DNA from: Roseomonas sp.
GTDB lineage: Bacteria; Pseudomonadota; Alphaproteobacteria; Acetobacterales; Acetobacteraceae
Assembly (NCBI GenBank): GCA_020250005.1
Contig: JADCES010000123.1
Coordinates: 1 to 48,168 of the forward strand
DNA length: 48,168 bases
Direction: 5' to 3'
Shown here: in pieces, positions 26,441 through 35,849 of the stretch
How positions within the stretch are numbered: position 1 is the stretch's first letter
How the letters are laid out: each line of letters begins with the position of its first letter
Notes under the pieces: generated by a model
Databases searched by the model: none
Told to the model about the DNA's origin: nothing
What the model saw: the letters and a program-made list of their open reading frames with translations, nothing else
Program-made: the position numbers and the translations under genes

Positions 26441-27757
26441 TCAGCGGGCCATCAGCGCTTCGGCCCGCGCACGCTGTAGTGCCGGCAGATCCTCACGCGC
26501 CAGCAGCGCGGTCAGGGCATTGCGCGCCTCGGTTATTTTTCCAGTGCTGATCTGCAATTCAGCGAGATCCAGCACGGGTTCCGCCATGACGGGCGCTAAA
26601 CGCATGGCCTGCTGAAAGGCATTGGCTGCTTCCACCGTATTGCCGAGCTTCAGCCAAACACGCCCGAGCAAATGGCGCAGATCGGCACTATTCGGGTCCT
26701 GATCCAGCCCGCGCCGTGTCGCGAGCATCGCTTCGCGCGTCCGGTTCATCGCCAACAGCACATTGCCTTCATGCAAAAGCGCCCAGGGGTCGCGCGGTTG
26801 CACCGCGAGCGCCTTGCGGATTTCACCGAGTGCATCATCCAATCGCCCAGCCTGTGTGTAGACCTCCGCCAGGGCGACATGCACCCATACCGCGCGGGGG
26901 TCGAGTTGTTGCGCGCGGCGATAATCCTCAAGCGCTGCTTCCACGCGCCCCAGACGAAATTGCGCGACGCCGCGTAGATACCAGGCCGCGCCTTGATCAG
27001 GATTGGCGTTAATCATGATTTCAGCAACATCGAAGGCATCGCGCGCACGGCCTTCGCGCAAATAGCTCCGCCCCATCAGGCCGCGCGCAGTGGTTTCGGT
27101 GGCGGCATCGCCGCCCGCGCTGCGCAGCAGGGCACGCAGCTTGTCGCGCACAATGGCCTGATCCGGTTCATGCTGCGCCACATGCCAAGCGTAAAGCCTT
27201 GGCTGAATCACGCGCCAAATCTCCGGCGCCGCACGTGCCAGCAATTGATCCACCGCATCGGCCGGCACGCCATCAATATCGGCAATCAGCCCATGCCCCG
27301 CAAGCCGAAGACGGAGCTTCAACTGTTCCTTTTCCAATACAATCTCACCGGTGATGCGCCGGCTGGGCGTGCCGAAAACGCTGCGCAGCAATGTCGCCAA
27401 TGCGCGCAGCGAAAGCCCCGCGATTGGCACATTGAAATCCGGCTGATCGCCGGCCAATTCCAGGCGCTGCTGACCCAGCCTTTCAGCCGTGACGGTATTC
27501 TGCACCAGCACAACCTGATCAAGCAGGCGCAGCGCCACCACATCTGGCGAAAGCCCCGCTTCCGCCAGCCGGACCGGGACCTGGATGGGCGCGATTTCAA
27601 TATCCTGCCGCCGCATTTCGCGCAGCAACAACAGCACAAAGGCCGCCGCCAATAACAAAGGCACCACGCGAAAGACAAAGCTGTAAAGCCCATCCCACAG
27701 CGCCACCACAAAGCCGATCAGCCCTTCCTTGCGTGGGGGCGAGGCTTCGTCGCTCAT
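26441..27757 (-). CDS. membrane-anchored tetratricopeptide repeat protein
   Basis: A 438-residue protein with one N-terminal membrane segment at about residues 28-45 (FRVVPLLLAAAFVLLLL), placing most of it on one side of the inner membrane. After a charged middle region of about 150 residues, at least four TPR units follow from about residue 215 onward. Examples are GAAWYLRGVAQFRLGRVEAA, VWVHVALAEVYTQAGRLDDA, DLRHLLGRVWLKLGNTVEAA and VLDLAELQISTGKITEA. TPR proteins act as protein-binding scaffolds; the partner is unknown. Its start overlaps the upstream hydrolase stop (ATGA, 27754-27757), so the two are probably translated together. Confidence 0.82.
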   Translation of the reverse strand: MSDEASPPRKEGLIGFVVALWDGLYSFVFRVVPLLLAAAFVLLLLREMRRQDIEIAPIQVPVRLAEAGLSPDVVALRLLDQVVLVQNTVTAERLGQQRLELAGDQPDFNVPIAGLSLRALATLLRSVFGTPSRRITGEIVLEKEQLKLRLRLAGHGLIADIDGVPADAVDQLLARAAPEIWRVIQPRLYAWHVAQHEPDQAIVRDKLRALLRSAGGDAATETTARGLMGRSYLREGRARDAFDVAEIMINANPDQGAAWYLRGVAQFRLGRVEAALEDYRRAQQLDPRAVWVHVALAEVYTQAGRLDDALGEIRKALAVQPRDPWALLHEGNVLLAMNRTREAMLATRRGLDQDPNSADLRHLLGRVWLKLGNTVEAANAFQQAMRLAPVMAEPVLDLAELQISTGKITEARNALTALLAREDLPALQRARAEALMAR

Positions 27758-28617
27758 GGCCTGTTCAGGAAATCCATGATGGCGGCGATCTGATCAGCCG
27801 CCATCAGCGCCGGTGCATGGCCGGCATCGGCAATTTCATGCAGCCGCGCATCTGGCTTGCGCGCCATCTCGGCCGCGATAGTAGCGGGCAGGATATCGCT
27901 GGTGACACCGCGCAAAATCAGCACGGGAATGGCGATGGCGGTCCAAAATGGCGAAAGATCAATATCGGCGGTATCGCCCGCGCTGAAGGCCTGCGTGATG
28001 GCAGGATCATAATGCAGCTTGAGCGCGCCATGCGCATCGCGCCTGGCAGAGGTTTCGGCCAAATGGCGCCATTCAGCATCGCCAAGCTTGCCGAAGGGCG
28101 CATGCACATCGCGCAAATATGCTTCAAGCGCGGTGATATCGGCAAAGGCGGGGGTGGGGCGATTGATGTAGTCGCGAATGCGCTGAACGGCGGCAGCAGG
28201 GATGACAGCGCCGATATCATTCAGCACCATGCGGCGGATCACATTGCCCGGCGTGGCGGCAATGCCCATGCCGCAAATGCCACCCAAGGACGTACCCACC
28301 CAATCCACCGGGCCATCCATGCGCGCCAGCAAATGCGCCAAAGCCTGCGAATAGATGGGCGGTTGATAGAGCGCAGGATTGGGCAACCAATCAGATGCCC
28401 CGCGCCCCGGCAGATCAGGGCAAAAAACCCGACGCCCTGAAGCGGCGAGCGCGCGCGCCAGCGCATCAAAATCCCGGCCCGAACGCGTGAGCCCATGCAC
28501 GCAAACGACCGGGGCACCAGTCACCGGCCCCCATTCCAACCAACGCAGCGTGAAGAAGCCCGCCGGCGAAAGCCAGCGGAGTGCTCCGGCACGTGCCTCG
28601 GCCGGAAGCGGCGTCAC
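27754..28617 (-). CDS. alpha/beta hydrolase
   Basis: A 287-residue single-domain alpha/beta hydrolase, probably cytoplasmic. The oxyanion motif VVCVHGLTRSG lies near residue 40, the nucleophile elbow VGTSLGG has Ser110, a candidate acid lies in LRGVTSDIL, and the catalytic His is in IADAGHAPAL near the C-terminus. Members hydrolyse esters, lactones or C-C bonds; nothing identifies the substrate. It is coupled on both sides: the start overlaps the stop of the CaiB gene (ATGA, 28614-28617) and the stop overlaps the start of the TPR gene. A thioester or CoA-ester connected with the CaiB enzyme is an attractive but unproven substrate. Confidence 0.88.
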   Translation of the reverse strand: MTPLPAEARAGALRWLSPAGFFTLRWLEWGPVTGAPVVCVHGLTRSGRDFDALARALAASGRRVFCPDLPGRGASDWLPNPALYQPPIYSQALAHLLARMDGPVDWVGTSLGGICGMGIAATPGNVIRRMVLNDIGAVIPAAAVQRIRDYINRPTPAFADITALEAYLRDVHAPFGKLGDAEWRHLAETSARRDAHGALKLHYDPAITQAFSAGDTADIDLSPFWTAIAIPVLILRGVTSDILPATIAAEMARKPDARLHEIADAGHAPALMAADQIAAIMDFLNRP

Positions 28618-29819
28618 ACGATACCCTTTTCCTTGAGCGTGGCGATATCGGCAGCGCTCATCTTCAGCACGGAAGTCAGCACATCCTGCGTGTGCTCACC
28701 CAAAACGGGTGGCGCGCTGCGATAGCTTGGCGGGGTCGCGGAAAGTTTCACGGGATTGGCAATCACCTTCACCGTCTCACCACTGCCATGCGCCATTTCC
28801 ACCACCATCTCCCGCGCTTGCACATGGGGATCGGCGAAAACCTGTTCCAGCGTATTGATCGGCCCACAGCCGATCTTGAGTGCTTCCAAAGCCTCAATCC
28901 ATTCCGCCGTGGTTTTGGATTTCATCACGGGCGTCAGTGTATCCGTCACCAATTGGCGGTTTTGCACGCGGATGGGATTGGTGGCGAAGCGCGGATCAGA
29001 CAGTAGCGCTTCCTGGCCAAAGGCTTTGCAGAAGCGCTCAAAGGTCGGGTCATTGCCGACTGCCAGGATGATATAGCCATCCTTGGTCGGGAATTCCTGA
29101 TAGGGCGCGATATTGGGGTGCTGATTACCAAGCCGCGGAGGGTTTTCGCCTGTCGCCAGATAATTCATGCCCTGATTGGCAAGCCAAGCCACATGCGTGT
29201 CCAGCATGCCGATATCAATCTGCTGGCCTTGCCCTGTGCTGTTGCGATGGTTCACCGCCGCCAGAATACCAATGCAGCCATAAAGCCCCGCGAAAAGATC
29301 AGCGACCGGCACGCCAACCTTTTGCGGCGATCCATTGGGTTCGCCCGTCAGTGACATGACACCACCCATGGCCTGGATCAGCGCATCATAACCCGGGCGC
29401 GGCGCGTAAGGCCCGGTCTGGCCGAAGCCGGTGATGGAACAATAGATCAGCCGCGGATGGGTCTCCGCCAATTGCTCATAGCCAAGGCCGTATTTCGCCA
29501 AGGCGCCGACCTTGAAGTTCTCCACCAGGATATCGCAATGTTCCAGCAGCTTATGGATGATCGCCTGACCTTCCGGCTTCGCGATATCAAGCGTGACGGA
29601 TTTCTTGTTGCGATTGACGCCAACAAAATAAGCACTTTCCTTTGTATTCGGCACGAAGGGCGGCGCGAAGCCGCGCGTATCATCGCCCGCTTCCGGGCGT
29701 TCAATCTTGATCACTTCGGCGCCAAGATCGCCCAGCATTTGCGTGCAGGTGGGGCCGGCCAGAACGCGCGTCAGATCAAGCACACGCAGCCCAGAAAGGG
29801 GACCAATGGGGGAGGTCAT
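28614..29819 (-). CDS. CaiB/BaiF family CoA-transferase
   Basis: A 401-residue class III CoA-transferase, which moves CoA between carboxylic acids through an Asp-CoA anhydride. Family landmarks are the N-terminal GLRVLDLTRVLAGPTC, GAEVIKIERPEAGDDTRG, NRNKKSVTLDIAKPEGQ, and GFGQTGPYAPRPGYDALIQA, where Asp145 is the candidate nucleophile. GGVMSLTGEPNG and ADLFAGLYG follow. The family covers formyl-, carnitine-, succinyl- and bile-acid CoA-transferases, and sequence alone does not fix the acids used. A good AGAGGAAGAG ribosome site precedes ATG 29819. It leads the hydrolase/TPR/GMC group and lies 34 bases downstream of trpA. Confidence 0.9.
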   Translation of the reverse strand: MTSPIGPLSGLRVLDLTRVLAGPTCTQMLGDLGAEVIKIERPEAGDDTRGFAPPFVPNTKESAYFVGVNRNKKSVTLDIAKPEGQAIIHKLLEHCDILVENFKVGALAKYGLGYEQLAETHPRLIYCSITGFGQTGPYAPRPGYDALIQAMGGVMSLTGEPNGSPQKVGVPVADLFAGLYGCIGILAAVNHRNSTGQGQQIDIGMLDTHVAWLANQGMNYLATGENPPRLGNQHPNIAPYQEFPTKDGYIILAVGNDPTFERFCKAFGQEALLSDPRFATNPIRVQNRQLVTDTLTPVMKSKTTAEWIEALEALKIGCGPINTLEQVFADPHVQAREMVVEMAHGSGETVKVIANPVKLSATPPSYRSAPPVLGEHTQDVLTSVLKMSAADIATLKEKGIV

Positions 29820-29853
29820 TACACTCTTCCTCTTATCGATATAGGCGACGCCT

Positions 29854-30699
29854 TCAGGCGCCCTTCTTCACGCTCCGCACCGCCGCGGCCAGCGCCGCAA
29901 CCTGATCCAGTACCTTCTGCGCCGTGCCAGGCTTGGCGCGGCCTTCCGCGTCCAGATCACCGGCCAGCACATCAATGAGTGCAGAGGCTACCACCGCGCC
30001 ATCAGCAATGCGTGCAGCCTCTGCCGCCTGCTCGGGCGTGCGTACGCCAAAGCCAATCGCGATAGGCAAATTGGTGTGCTTGCGGATGCGTGGAATAGCC
30101 TCGGCCAACTCGGCGCCGGTCGCGCTGCGTGTGCCGGTAATGCCGGTGATGGAAACGTAATAGACGAAGCCTGATGTCGCGGCCAAAACCTTGGGAAGCC
30201 GCGCTTCATCCGTGGTCGGCGCAATCAGGCGGATCATATCAAGCCCGGCAGCGCGCGCCTGGGGTTCGATCTCATCCGCTTCTTCGGGCGGCACATCCAC
30301 AATGATCAAGCCATCCACACCGGCTGCGGCCGCATCGGCGCAGAAATTGGCGCCATAGGACAGGATGGGATTGTAATAACCCATCAGAATGATCGGCGTT
30401 GCCGCATCTCCGGCGCGAAATTCGCGCACCATTTGCAATGTGCCGGCAAGAGTGGCGCCGGCCTTCAAGCCGCGTTGCCCGGCGCGCTGAATCGTCGGAC
30501 CATCGGCCATGGGGTCGGTAAAGGGGCAGCCGATTTCAATCAAATCAGCGCCGGCGCCTGGAAAGCCACGCAGGATTTCCATGGCTGTCGCGTGGTCTGG
30601 ATCGAAGGCTTCCAGAAACGGGATCAAGGCGCCGCGCCCTTCGGCGCGAAGGGAAGCGAAGCGCGCGGCAATGCGGGAAGACTGGCTCATGACACTCAC
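29854..30699 (-). CDS. trpA: tryptophan synthase alpha chain
   Basis: The alpha subunit cleaves indole-3-glycerol phosphate and channels indole to TrpB. The 281-residue barrel has the catalytic Glu55 ([11 protein letters not shown]) and Asp66 (MADGP), matching Glu49 and Asp60 of the enterobacterial enzyme. [21 protein letters not shown] and the phosphate-binding GFGVRTPEQ are present. The strand normally reading TAGDPD is EAFDPD here, and the usual GVTGTR is GITGTR. GTG 30699 overlaps the trpB stop (GTGA, 30696-30699), so I use it as the start; ATG 30690, three codons later, is an equally reasonable alternative. It belongs to the trpBA pair. Confidence 0.95.
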   Translation of the reverse strand: MSVMSQSSRIAARFASLRAEGRGALIPFLEAFDPDHATAMEILRGFPGAGADLIEIGCPFTDPMADGPTIQRAGQRGLKAGATLAGTLQMVREFRAGDAATPIILMGYYNPILSYGANFCADAAAAGVDGLIIVDVPPEEADEIEPQARAAGLDMIRLIAPTTDEARLPKVLAATSGFVYYVSITGITGTRSATGAELAEAIPRIRKHTNLPIAIGFGVRTPEQAAEAARIADGAVVASALIDVLAGDLDAEGRAKPGTAQKVLDQVAALAAAVRSVKKGA

Positions 30700-31913
30700 A
30701 TCGAAACGCCAAGGGCGCGCGCCACGGTGAAGATATCCTTATCACCCCGCCCGCACATATTCATGATGATCAGTTTATCCTTCGGCATGGTCGGCGCCAC
30801 CTTGATCACATGCGCCAGCGCATGCGCCGGTTCCAAAGCCGGGATGATGCCTTCCATTTTGGAGCATAATTGGAAGGCCGATAGCGCCTCATCATCCGTC
30901 GCACTCATATATTCCACGCGCTTGATGTCATGCAGCCAGGCATGTTCGGGGCCAACACCGGGATAATCCAGCCCCGCGCTGATGGAATGCGCTTCCAGGA
31001 TCTGGCCGAATTCATCCTGCAACAAATAGGTGCGATTACCATGCAGCACGCCAGGCCGGCCTTTGGTGAGAGACGCCGCATGTTCTTCCGTATCCACACC
31101 CTTGCCGGCGGCTTCCACGCCATGCATTGCAACGCTTGGATCGTCCAGGAAGGGGTAGAACAGCCCCATGGCATTGGAACCGCCGCCAATCGCCGCCACC
31201 AGCAAATCCGGCAAACGCCCTTCAGCGGCCAGCATTTGTTCGCGCGCTTCTGTGCCAATGACGGATTGGAAATCGCGCACCATCATCGGGAAGGGATGCG
31301 GGCCGGCCACCGTTCCGATACAGTAATAGGTATCGCGCACATTGGCGACCCAATCGCGCAAGCCTTCATTCATCGCATCCTTCAGCGTCGCCGCGCCGGA
31401 GGTAACGGGCACAACCTCTGCCCCCAGCAACTTCATGCGAAACACATTGGGCTGCTGACGTTCGACATCGGTCGCACCCATAAAGACGGTGCAGGGCAGA
31501 TCGAACAAAGCGCAGGCCGTGGCGGTCGCAACGCCATGCTGCCCGGCGCCGGTTTCCGCGATGATGCGCGTCTTGCCCATGCGCTTCGCCAGCATGATCT
31601 GGCCCAGCACGGCATTGATCTTATGCGCCCCGGTATGGTTCAGCTCATCCCGCTTGAAATAGATCTTCGCCCCACCGAGCTTCTGCGTCAGGCGTTCGGC
31701 GAACCAAAGCGGGCTCGGCCGGCCGACATAATGCGTCAGCAGGCGCCGCCATTCATTCATGAAGGCCGGGTCGCGCTTCGCTTCCTCATAGGCCTTCTCG
31801 ACCTCAAGGATCAGCGGCATCAGCGTCTCGGCGACGAAACGCCCACCATAAGGGCCGAAGCGGCCACGGGCGTCAGGCCCCTGGCGGAAGGAATTGGGCA
31901 GCGGCTTGTTCAA
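30696..31913 (-). CDS. trpB: tryptophan synthase beta chain
   Basis: The PLP-dependent beta subunit condenses indole with serine to form tryptophan. At 405 residues it has the usual length. Key features are [17 protein letters not shown] at the N-terminus, the cofactor lysine Lys98 in [26 protein letters not shown], the PLP phosphate site [14 protein letters not shown], and the substrate-loop [16 protein letters not shown]. Family alignment supports the rare start TTG 31913, with a GAGAG ribosome site upstream; no suitable ATG precedes the conserved N-terminus. It is coupled to trpA by a 4-base overlap and preceded by a terminator that isolates it from the nitroreductase gene. No other trp gene is present. 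Confidence 0.97.
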   Translation of the reverse strand: MNKPLPNSFRQGPDARGRFGPYGGRFVAETLMPLILEVEKAYEEAKRDPAFMNEWRRLLTHYVGRPSPLWFAERLTQKLGGAKIYFKRDELNHTGAHKINAVLGQIMLAKRMGKTRIIAETGAGQHGVATATACALFDLPCTVFMGATDVERQQPNVFRMKLLGAEVVPVTSGAATLKDAMNEGLRDWVANVRDTYYCIGTVAGPHPFPMMVRDFQSVIGTEAREQMLAAEGRLPDLLVAAIGGGSNAMGLFYPFLDDPSVAMHGVEAAGKGVDTEEHAASLTKGRPGVLHGNRTYLLQDEFGQILEAHSISAGLDYPGVGPEHAWLHDIKRVEYMSATDDEALSAFQLCSKMEGIIPALEPAHALAHVIKVAPTMPKDKLIIMNMCGRGDKDIFTVARALGVSM

Positions 31914-31958
31914 GGCAGTCTCTCAAATTGCTGGTTTGACTACCTGTTTAGTCCAGAA

Positions 31959-31982
31959 CCCGCCGGGGTCAAACCCGGCGGG
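31959..31982 (-). terminator. strong GC hairpin between nitroreductase and trpB
   Basis: CCCGCCGGG (31959-31967) and CCCGGCGGG (31974-31982) form a perfect 9-base stem with a 6-base loop. It starts 12 bases past the nitroreductase stop. Leftward, the stem is followed by only two T residues, so it is a terminator of modest strength and may allow some read-through into trpBA. Confidence 0.55.
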
Positions 31983-31993
31983 CGGGGCGCCGG

Positions 31994-32593
31994 CTATTCC
32001 AGCCGCGCGGCCTCATCAAAGGAAAGTCGCGGGCTGCGCGGGAACAGGCCGGCAGGGTCGCCATAGCCCAAATTGACCAGGAAATTGGACTTCCAGCCGG
32101 TGCCGAACAGGAACAGCTCATCCACCTTGGCATTGTCAAAGCCGCTCATGGCGCCGACATCAAGGCCGATGGCGCGCGCCGCCAGCATCAGATAGGCGCC
32201 CTGCAAGGACCCATTGCGAAACGCGGTCTTTTCCGCGAATTCCGGGCTGGAGGTGAACCAGGGCTTGGCATCCGCATGCGGGAAAAGCTGGCCGAGCTTG
32301 TCGTAGAAATAGCTATCGTAGCAAACAATCACTGTAACCGGCGCCGCCATGGTCTTTTCCAGATTGCCGGCGGATAGCGCTTCCTTGAGCTTGGCCTTGC
32401 CTTCCGCCGTGCGCACAAAGACAAAGCGCGCAGGTGAGGAATTGGCCGAAGTCGGGCCCCATTTCAGCAGCTCATAAAGTTCTTGTAGCTTGGCGTCCGG
32501 CACGGGCCGGTCCTGCCACTTGTTCTGGGTACGCGCGGCGCGAAAAAGGTGATCAAGCGCCCGATCATCAAGGGGCGCTGCAGATTCGGACAT
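31994..32593 (-). CDS. malonic semialdehyde reductase-like nitroreductase (RutE/HadB type)
   Basis: A 199-residue FMN-dependent nitroreductase-family protein of the RutE/HadB type. Characterised members reduce malonic semialdehyde to 3-hydroxypropionate during pyrimidine breakdown. Signature stretches are [36 protein letters not shown], the FMN/substrate region [34 protein letters not shown] and a C-terminal [21 protein letters not shown]. No other rut gene is in the window, so it may serve as a general quinone or aldehyde reductase. It stands as its own transcript, ending at the hairpin before trpB. Confidence 0.88.
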   Translation of the reverse strand: MSESAAPLDDRALDHLFRAARTQNKWQDRPVPDAKLQELYELLKWGPTSANSSPARFVFVRTAEGKAKLKEALSAGNLEKTMAAPVTVIVCYDSYFYDKLGQLFPHADAKPWFTSSPEFAEKTAFRNGSLQGAYLMLAARAIGLDVGAMSGFDNAKVDELFLFGTGWKSNFLVNLGYGDPAGLFPRSPRLSFDEAARLE

Positions 32594-32639
32594 GGTTTGG
32601 CTCCGTCAGGGCAGTGAAAACAGCGGGGGCTCTATAGCG

Positions 32640-33206
32640 TCAGGCTTCCACCTGCTCCACCGCCACCACTTCCGGCACGTAATGGCGCAGCATGTTTTCC
32701 ACGCCATGCTTCAAGGTGGCGCGGGAAGATGGGCAGCCGGAACAAGCACCCTGCATGCGCAGCCGTACAATGCCGTCGCGGAAGCCGCGAAACACGATAT
32801 CGCCGCCATCGCTGGCGACCGCTGGGCGCACGCGCGTATCCAGCAATTCTTTGATTTGCAGGACGATTTCCTGATCGGCTGGCTCAAAATCCTCGGCATG
32901 TTCTTCGGCCGCCGCACCTTCCAGAATGGGCATGCCGGCCAAATAATGTTCCATGATGGCGCCAAGCACCTGCGGGCGGAGCATTTGCCAATCGGCATCC
33001 AACGTCTTGGTCACGGTCACGAAATCCGAGCCGAAAAACACCCGTGCGACTTCGCCAAGGCCAAACAGCCGCTCAGCGAGGGGGGAACGACCAGCGGCTT
33101 CCTCGGCGCTGGTGAAATCCGCCGTGCCGCGATCACCCAAAACATCCCGGCCCGGCAGGAATTTCAGCGTGGCAGGGTTGGGGGTGGCTTCGGTTTCGAT
33201 GAACAT
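32640..33206 (-). CDS. NifU-like Fe-S cluster carrier (Nfu)
   Basis: A 188-residue iron-sulfur scaffold/carrier. The N-terminal Nfu_N domain begins MFIETEATPNPATLKFLPG and the C-terminal NifU-like domain carries the cluster-binding CSGC motif in MQGACSGCPSSRATLKHGVE. The layout is that of mitochondrial and alphaproteobacterial Nfu proteins, which hand [4Fe-4S] clusters to target enzymes. The ATG at 33206 has an AAAGGG-type site; the frame continues upstream without similarity. Downstream targets could include the large FAD/Fe-S dehydrogenase in this window, but that is inference. Its neighbour upstream is selO. Confidence 0.92.
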   Translation of the reverse strand: MFIETEATPNPATLKFLPGRDVLGDRGTADFTSAEEAAGRSPLAERLFGLGEVARVFFGSDFVTVTKTLDADWQMLRPQVLGAIMEHYLAGMPILEGAAAEEHAEDFEPADQEIVLQIKELLDTRVRPAVASDGGDIVFRGFRDGIVRLRMQGACSGCPSSRATLKHGVENMLRHYVPEVVAVEQVEA

Positions 33207-33237
33207 GGCTTGGCCCTTTGGATGGGAGGGGGTTTCC

Positions 33238-33252
33238 GGACCTATCTGGTCC
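33238..33252 (-). repeat. small hairpin between selO and nfu genes
   Basis: GGACC and GGTCC form a 5-base stem around TATCT, with a T5 run immediately to the right on the + strand, where no gene would use it. On the leftward transcript it is a short hairpin flanked by A-rich and C-rich runs. A weak signal. Confidence 0.25.
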
Positions 33253-33276
33253 TTTTTCCCCCGAAAGGCAACAGGC

Positions 33277-34737
33277 TCAGGTCCCGCAGAAGGTGGCCAG
33301 CACGCGTTCTTCGGGCTTGGGCGGGCTGGCATAAGCGGTGTTTTCCGGCTGATCCTCAAAGGGCCGCGCCAATACGGCCATCAGCGCCCCAAAGGGGCGG
33401 AAATCATCGCGGTCTTCGGCGGCGCGGATGACGGCTTCCACCAAATGATTGCGCGGGATGAAGGCCGGGTTGGTGGCGCGCATCAGGCGCGCGGGGGCCT
33501 CTTCGTGCGTGATCCGCGCGCGCCAACCCTCTGCCCAACCATCGAAAGCCGCCGGATCGGTGAATTGCGCCCGCGCCGCGCCCGCATCACCCTCAGCCGC
33601 CGTGGCCAAGGCGCGAAAGGTCAGGGTGAAATCAGCGCCCTGTTCTGCCATGCGGCGCAGCAAATCCTCGATCAGCGCATTGTCTTCCGGTGCGCGTGCC
33701 GCGATGCCGATCTTGCGCGCGAAGCCATCATAATAGGCGGCCTCAAAAGCCGGGGCGAAGGCACCGAGTGCCGCTTGGGCAATCTCAAGCGCCGCTTCTT
33801 CCTGCTCAGCCAAAAGCGGCAGCAGTGTCTCCGCCAGCCGCGCCAGATTCCACTGCGCCATGCGCGGCTGATTGGCATAGGCATAGCGCCCGCCATGATC
33901 AATGGAACTCAACACCGTCGCGGGATCATAGGCATCCATGAAGGCGCAGGGGCCGTAATCAATCGTCTCGCCACTGATGGTCATGTTATCGGTATTCATG
34001 ACGCCATGGATGAAGCCGATATGAAGCCATTGCGCGATCAGCTTTGCCTGCCGCGCAATCACGCCAGTGAGCAACGCGGCATAGGGATTGTCCGCCTTGG
34101 CGGACGCAGGGTCATGTCGCGCAATGGCAAAATCCGCGAGCAGCTTCAGCGCTTCCTGATCATCCCGCGCGGCAAAATACTGAAAGCTGCCGACACGGAT
34201 ATGGCTGGCCGCCACGCGCGCCAGCACGGCGCCTGGTTGCAATTTTTCGCGCAGCACCGCTTCACCCGTCATCGCCACCGCCAGTGCGCGCGTGGTCGGC
34301 ACACCAAGCGCTGCCATGGCTTCGCTGATGATGGCTTCGCGCAGCATTGGCCCCAGCACGGCGCGGCCATCTCCGCCACGCGAAAAAGGTGTGCGCCCGC
34401 TGCCTTTCAGATGGATATCGCGGCGCTGCCCGTCACGACCAATCACCTCACCCAATAACAGCGCGCGACCATCACCAAGGCGCGGACTGAAACCGCCGAA
34501 TTGATGGCCGGCATAGGCCATGGCGAGTGGCTCCGCGCCATCCGGCACAAGATTGCCGGCGAAAATTGCCGCGCCCTCCGCACCCGAAAGCGCCGCCGCA
34601 TCAAGGCCCAGTGCCTCAGCCAGTGGCGCATTGAAAAACACCAGACTGGGTGCCGCGACCGCAATGGGTGCCTGCCGGATATAGAAGCACTCCGGCAGGC
34701 GGGCATAGCTATTGTCGAAGGAGAAGCGCGTGCTCAT
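33277..34737 (-). CDS. selO: SelO/YdiU family protein adenylyltransferase
   Basis: A 486-residue pseudokinase-fold enzyme that transfers AMP to protein Ser, Thr or Tyr residues; family members affect redox-protein targets under oxidative stress. Landmarks are [76 protein letters not shown], and the metal-binding [20 protein letters not shown]. The C-terminal tail ends FCGT, with Cys where vertebrate SelO carries selenocysteine. ATG 34737 overlaps the stop of the flavin oxidoreductase gene (ATGA, 34734-34737). It closes a four-gene coupled cluster. Confidence 0.95.
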   Translation of the reverse strand: MSTRFSFDNSYARLPECFYIRQAPIAVAAPSLVFFNAPLAEALGLDAAALSGAEGAAIFAGNLVPDGAEPLAMAYAGHQFGGFSPRLGDGRALLLGEVIGRDGQRRDIHLKGSGRTPFSRGGDGRAVLGPMLREAIISEAMAALGVPTTRALAVAMTGEAVLREKLQPGAVLARVAASHIRVGSFQYFAARDDQEALKLLADFAIARHDPASAKADNPYAALLTGVIARQAKLIAQWLHIGFIHGVMNTDNMTISGETIDYGPCAFMDAYDPATVLSSIDHGGRYAYANQPRMAQWNLARLAETLLPLLAEQEEAALEIAQAALGAFAPAFEAAYYDGFARKIGIAARAPEDNALIEDLLRRMAEQGADFTLTFRALATAAEGDAGAARAQFTDPAAFDGWAEGWRARITHEEAPARLMRATNPAFIPRNHLVEAVIRAAEDRDDFRPFGALMAVLARPFEDQPENTAYASPPKPEERVLATFCGT

Positions 34738-35849
34738 CCCAAACGCGGCATGGGGTTGGCGATGGGCATGGCCATCTTTGTCTTACCCAGCGCATTCCAG
34801 CCACGATCATATTGCGGCGGCGTCGGCACAGCCTCCGTGCGGCCAAGCTCAGCCGCCGCATGCAAGGGCCAATACGGGTCGCGCAGCAGCACGCGGGCCA
34901 GATAAATCCAATCCGCATGGCCTTCATCCAGAATGGCCTGCGCCTGCTTTGCTTCCGTAATCAGGCCAACCGCGGCGGTGATAATGCCCGCACCTTTTTT
35001 CACCGCCGCCGCACCCGGCACCTGATAGCCAGGCCCAAGCGGGATTTGCTGGCGAGGATCATTGCCGCCGGACGACACATCTATGAAATCCACGCCAAGC
35101 GCCTTGAAGCGGCGCGAAAGTTCCACGGTTTCTTCTGTGGTCCAGCCGCCCGCGACCCAATCCGTGTGCGAGACACGCACGCCCAGCACGGCATCGGATG
35201 GCATGGCAGCGCGCATCGCGGCGGCGATTTCAAGCGGCAAGCGCGCGCGGCCTTCAAAATCCCCGCCCCAACGGTCATTGCGCTTATTCGTGAGCGGGCT
35301 CAGGAATTGATGCAGCAAATAGCCATGCGCGGCATGCAGTTCGATCAGCCGATAGCCGGCCTTGATGGAACGCTTGGTGGCCGCGACAAAGGCTTCAATG
35401 GTCGCGGCAATATCGGCTTCCGTCATGGCGCGCGGCGGGATGAAATCGCCAAAAGCCTCAGCCGAGGGGCCAAGGGTTTCCCAGGAAGGCTCGGCGGGGC
35501 CGGGCAGCCAGGCCTGCTTGCGCGACGCCTTCCGGCCGGCATGGGCCAATTGAATGGCCGGCACCGTGCCAAGCGCGGCAAGGGCAGATGCCAATTGCGT
35601 GTGGCTTGCAAGATGCGCGTCAGACCAAATGCCGACATCGCCGGGGCTGATACGGCCTTCCGCGGTCACGGCGGTGGCTTCCACCATCACCATGCCCGCG
35701 CCACCGGCCGCGCGTGACCCCAGATGCACCAGATGCCATTCGGTCGGGATGCCATCATCATGGCAGGAATACTGGCACATGGGTGCGACGCCGATGCGGT
35801 TGGAAAAGGTAACGCCGCGCAGCGTCAGGGGGGAAAACAGATCAGTCAC
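34734..35849 (-). CDS. NADH:flavin oxidoreductase (YqjM-type Old Yellow Enzyme)
   Basis: A 371-residue FMN enzyme of the Old Yellow Enzyme family in the YqjM subgroup, reducing activated C=C bonds of enals, enones or quinones. Evidence is [23 protein letters not shown] near the N-terminus (Cys25 in the YqjM active-site position), [26 protein letters not shown] (substrate-binding His), [16 protein letters not shown], and the FMN phosphate site near [15 protein letters not shown]. The start is GTG 35849: it follows GGAGG by ten bases and overlaps the upstream stop as GTGA (35846-35849). The longer open frame upstream has no family similarity. Coupled to selO downstream. Confidence 0.92.
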   Translation of the reverse strand: MTDLFSPLTLRGVTFSNRIGVAPMCQYSCHDDGIPTEWHLVHLGSRAAGGAGMVMVEATAVTAEGRISPGDVGIWSDAHLASHTQLASALAALGTVPAIQLAHAGRKASRKQAWLPGPAEPSWETLGPSAEAFGDFIPPRAMTEADIAATIEAFVAATKRSIKAGYRLIELHAAHGYLLHQFLSPLTNKRNDRWGGDFEGRARLPLEIAAAMRAAMPSDAVLGVRVSHTDWVAGGWTTEETVELSRRFKALGVDFIDVSSGGNDPRQQIPLGPGYQVPGAAAVKKGAGIITAAVGLITEAKQAQAILDEGHADWIYLARVLLRDPYWPLHAAAELGRTEAVPTPPQYDRGWNALGKTKMAMPIANPMPRLG

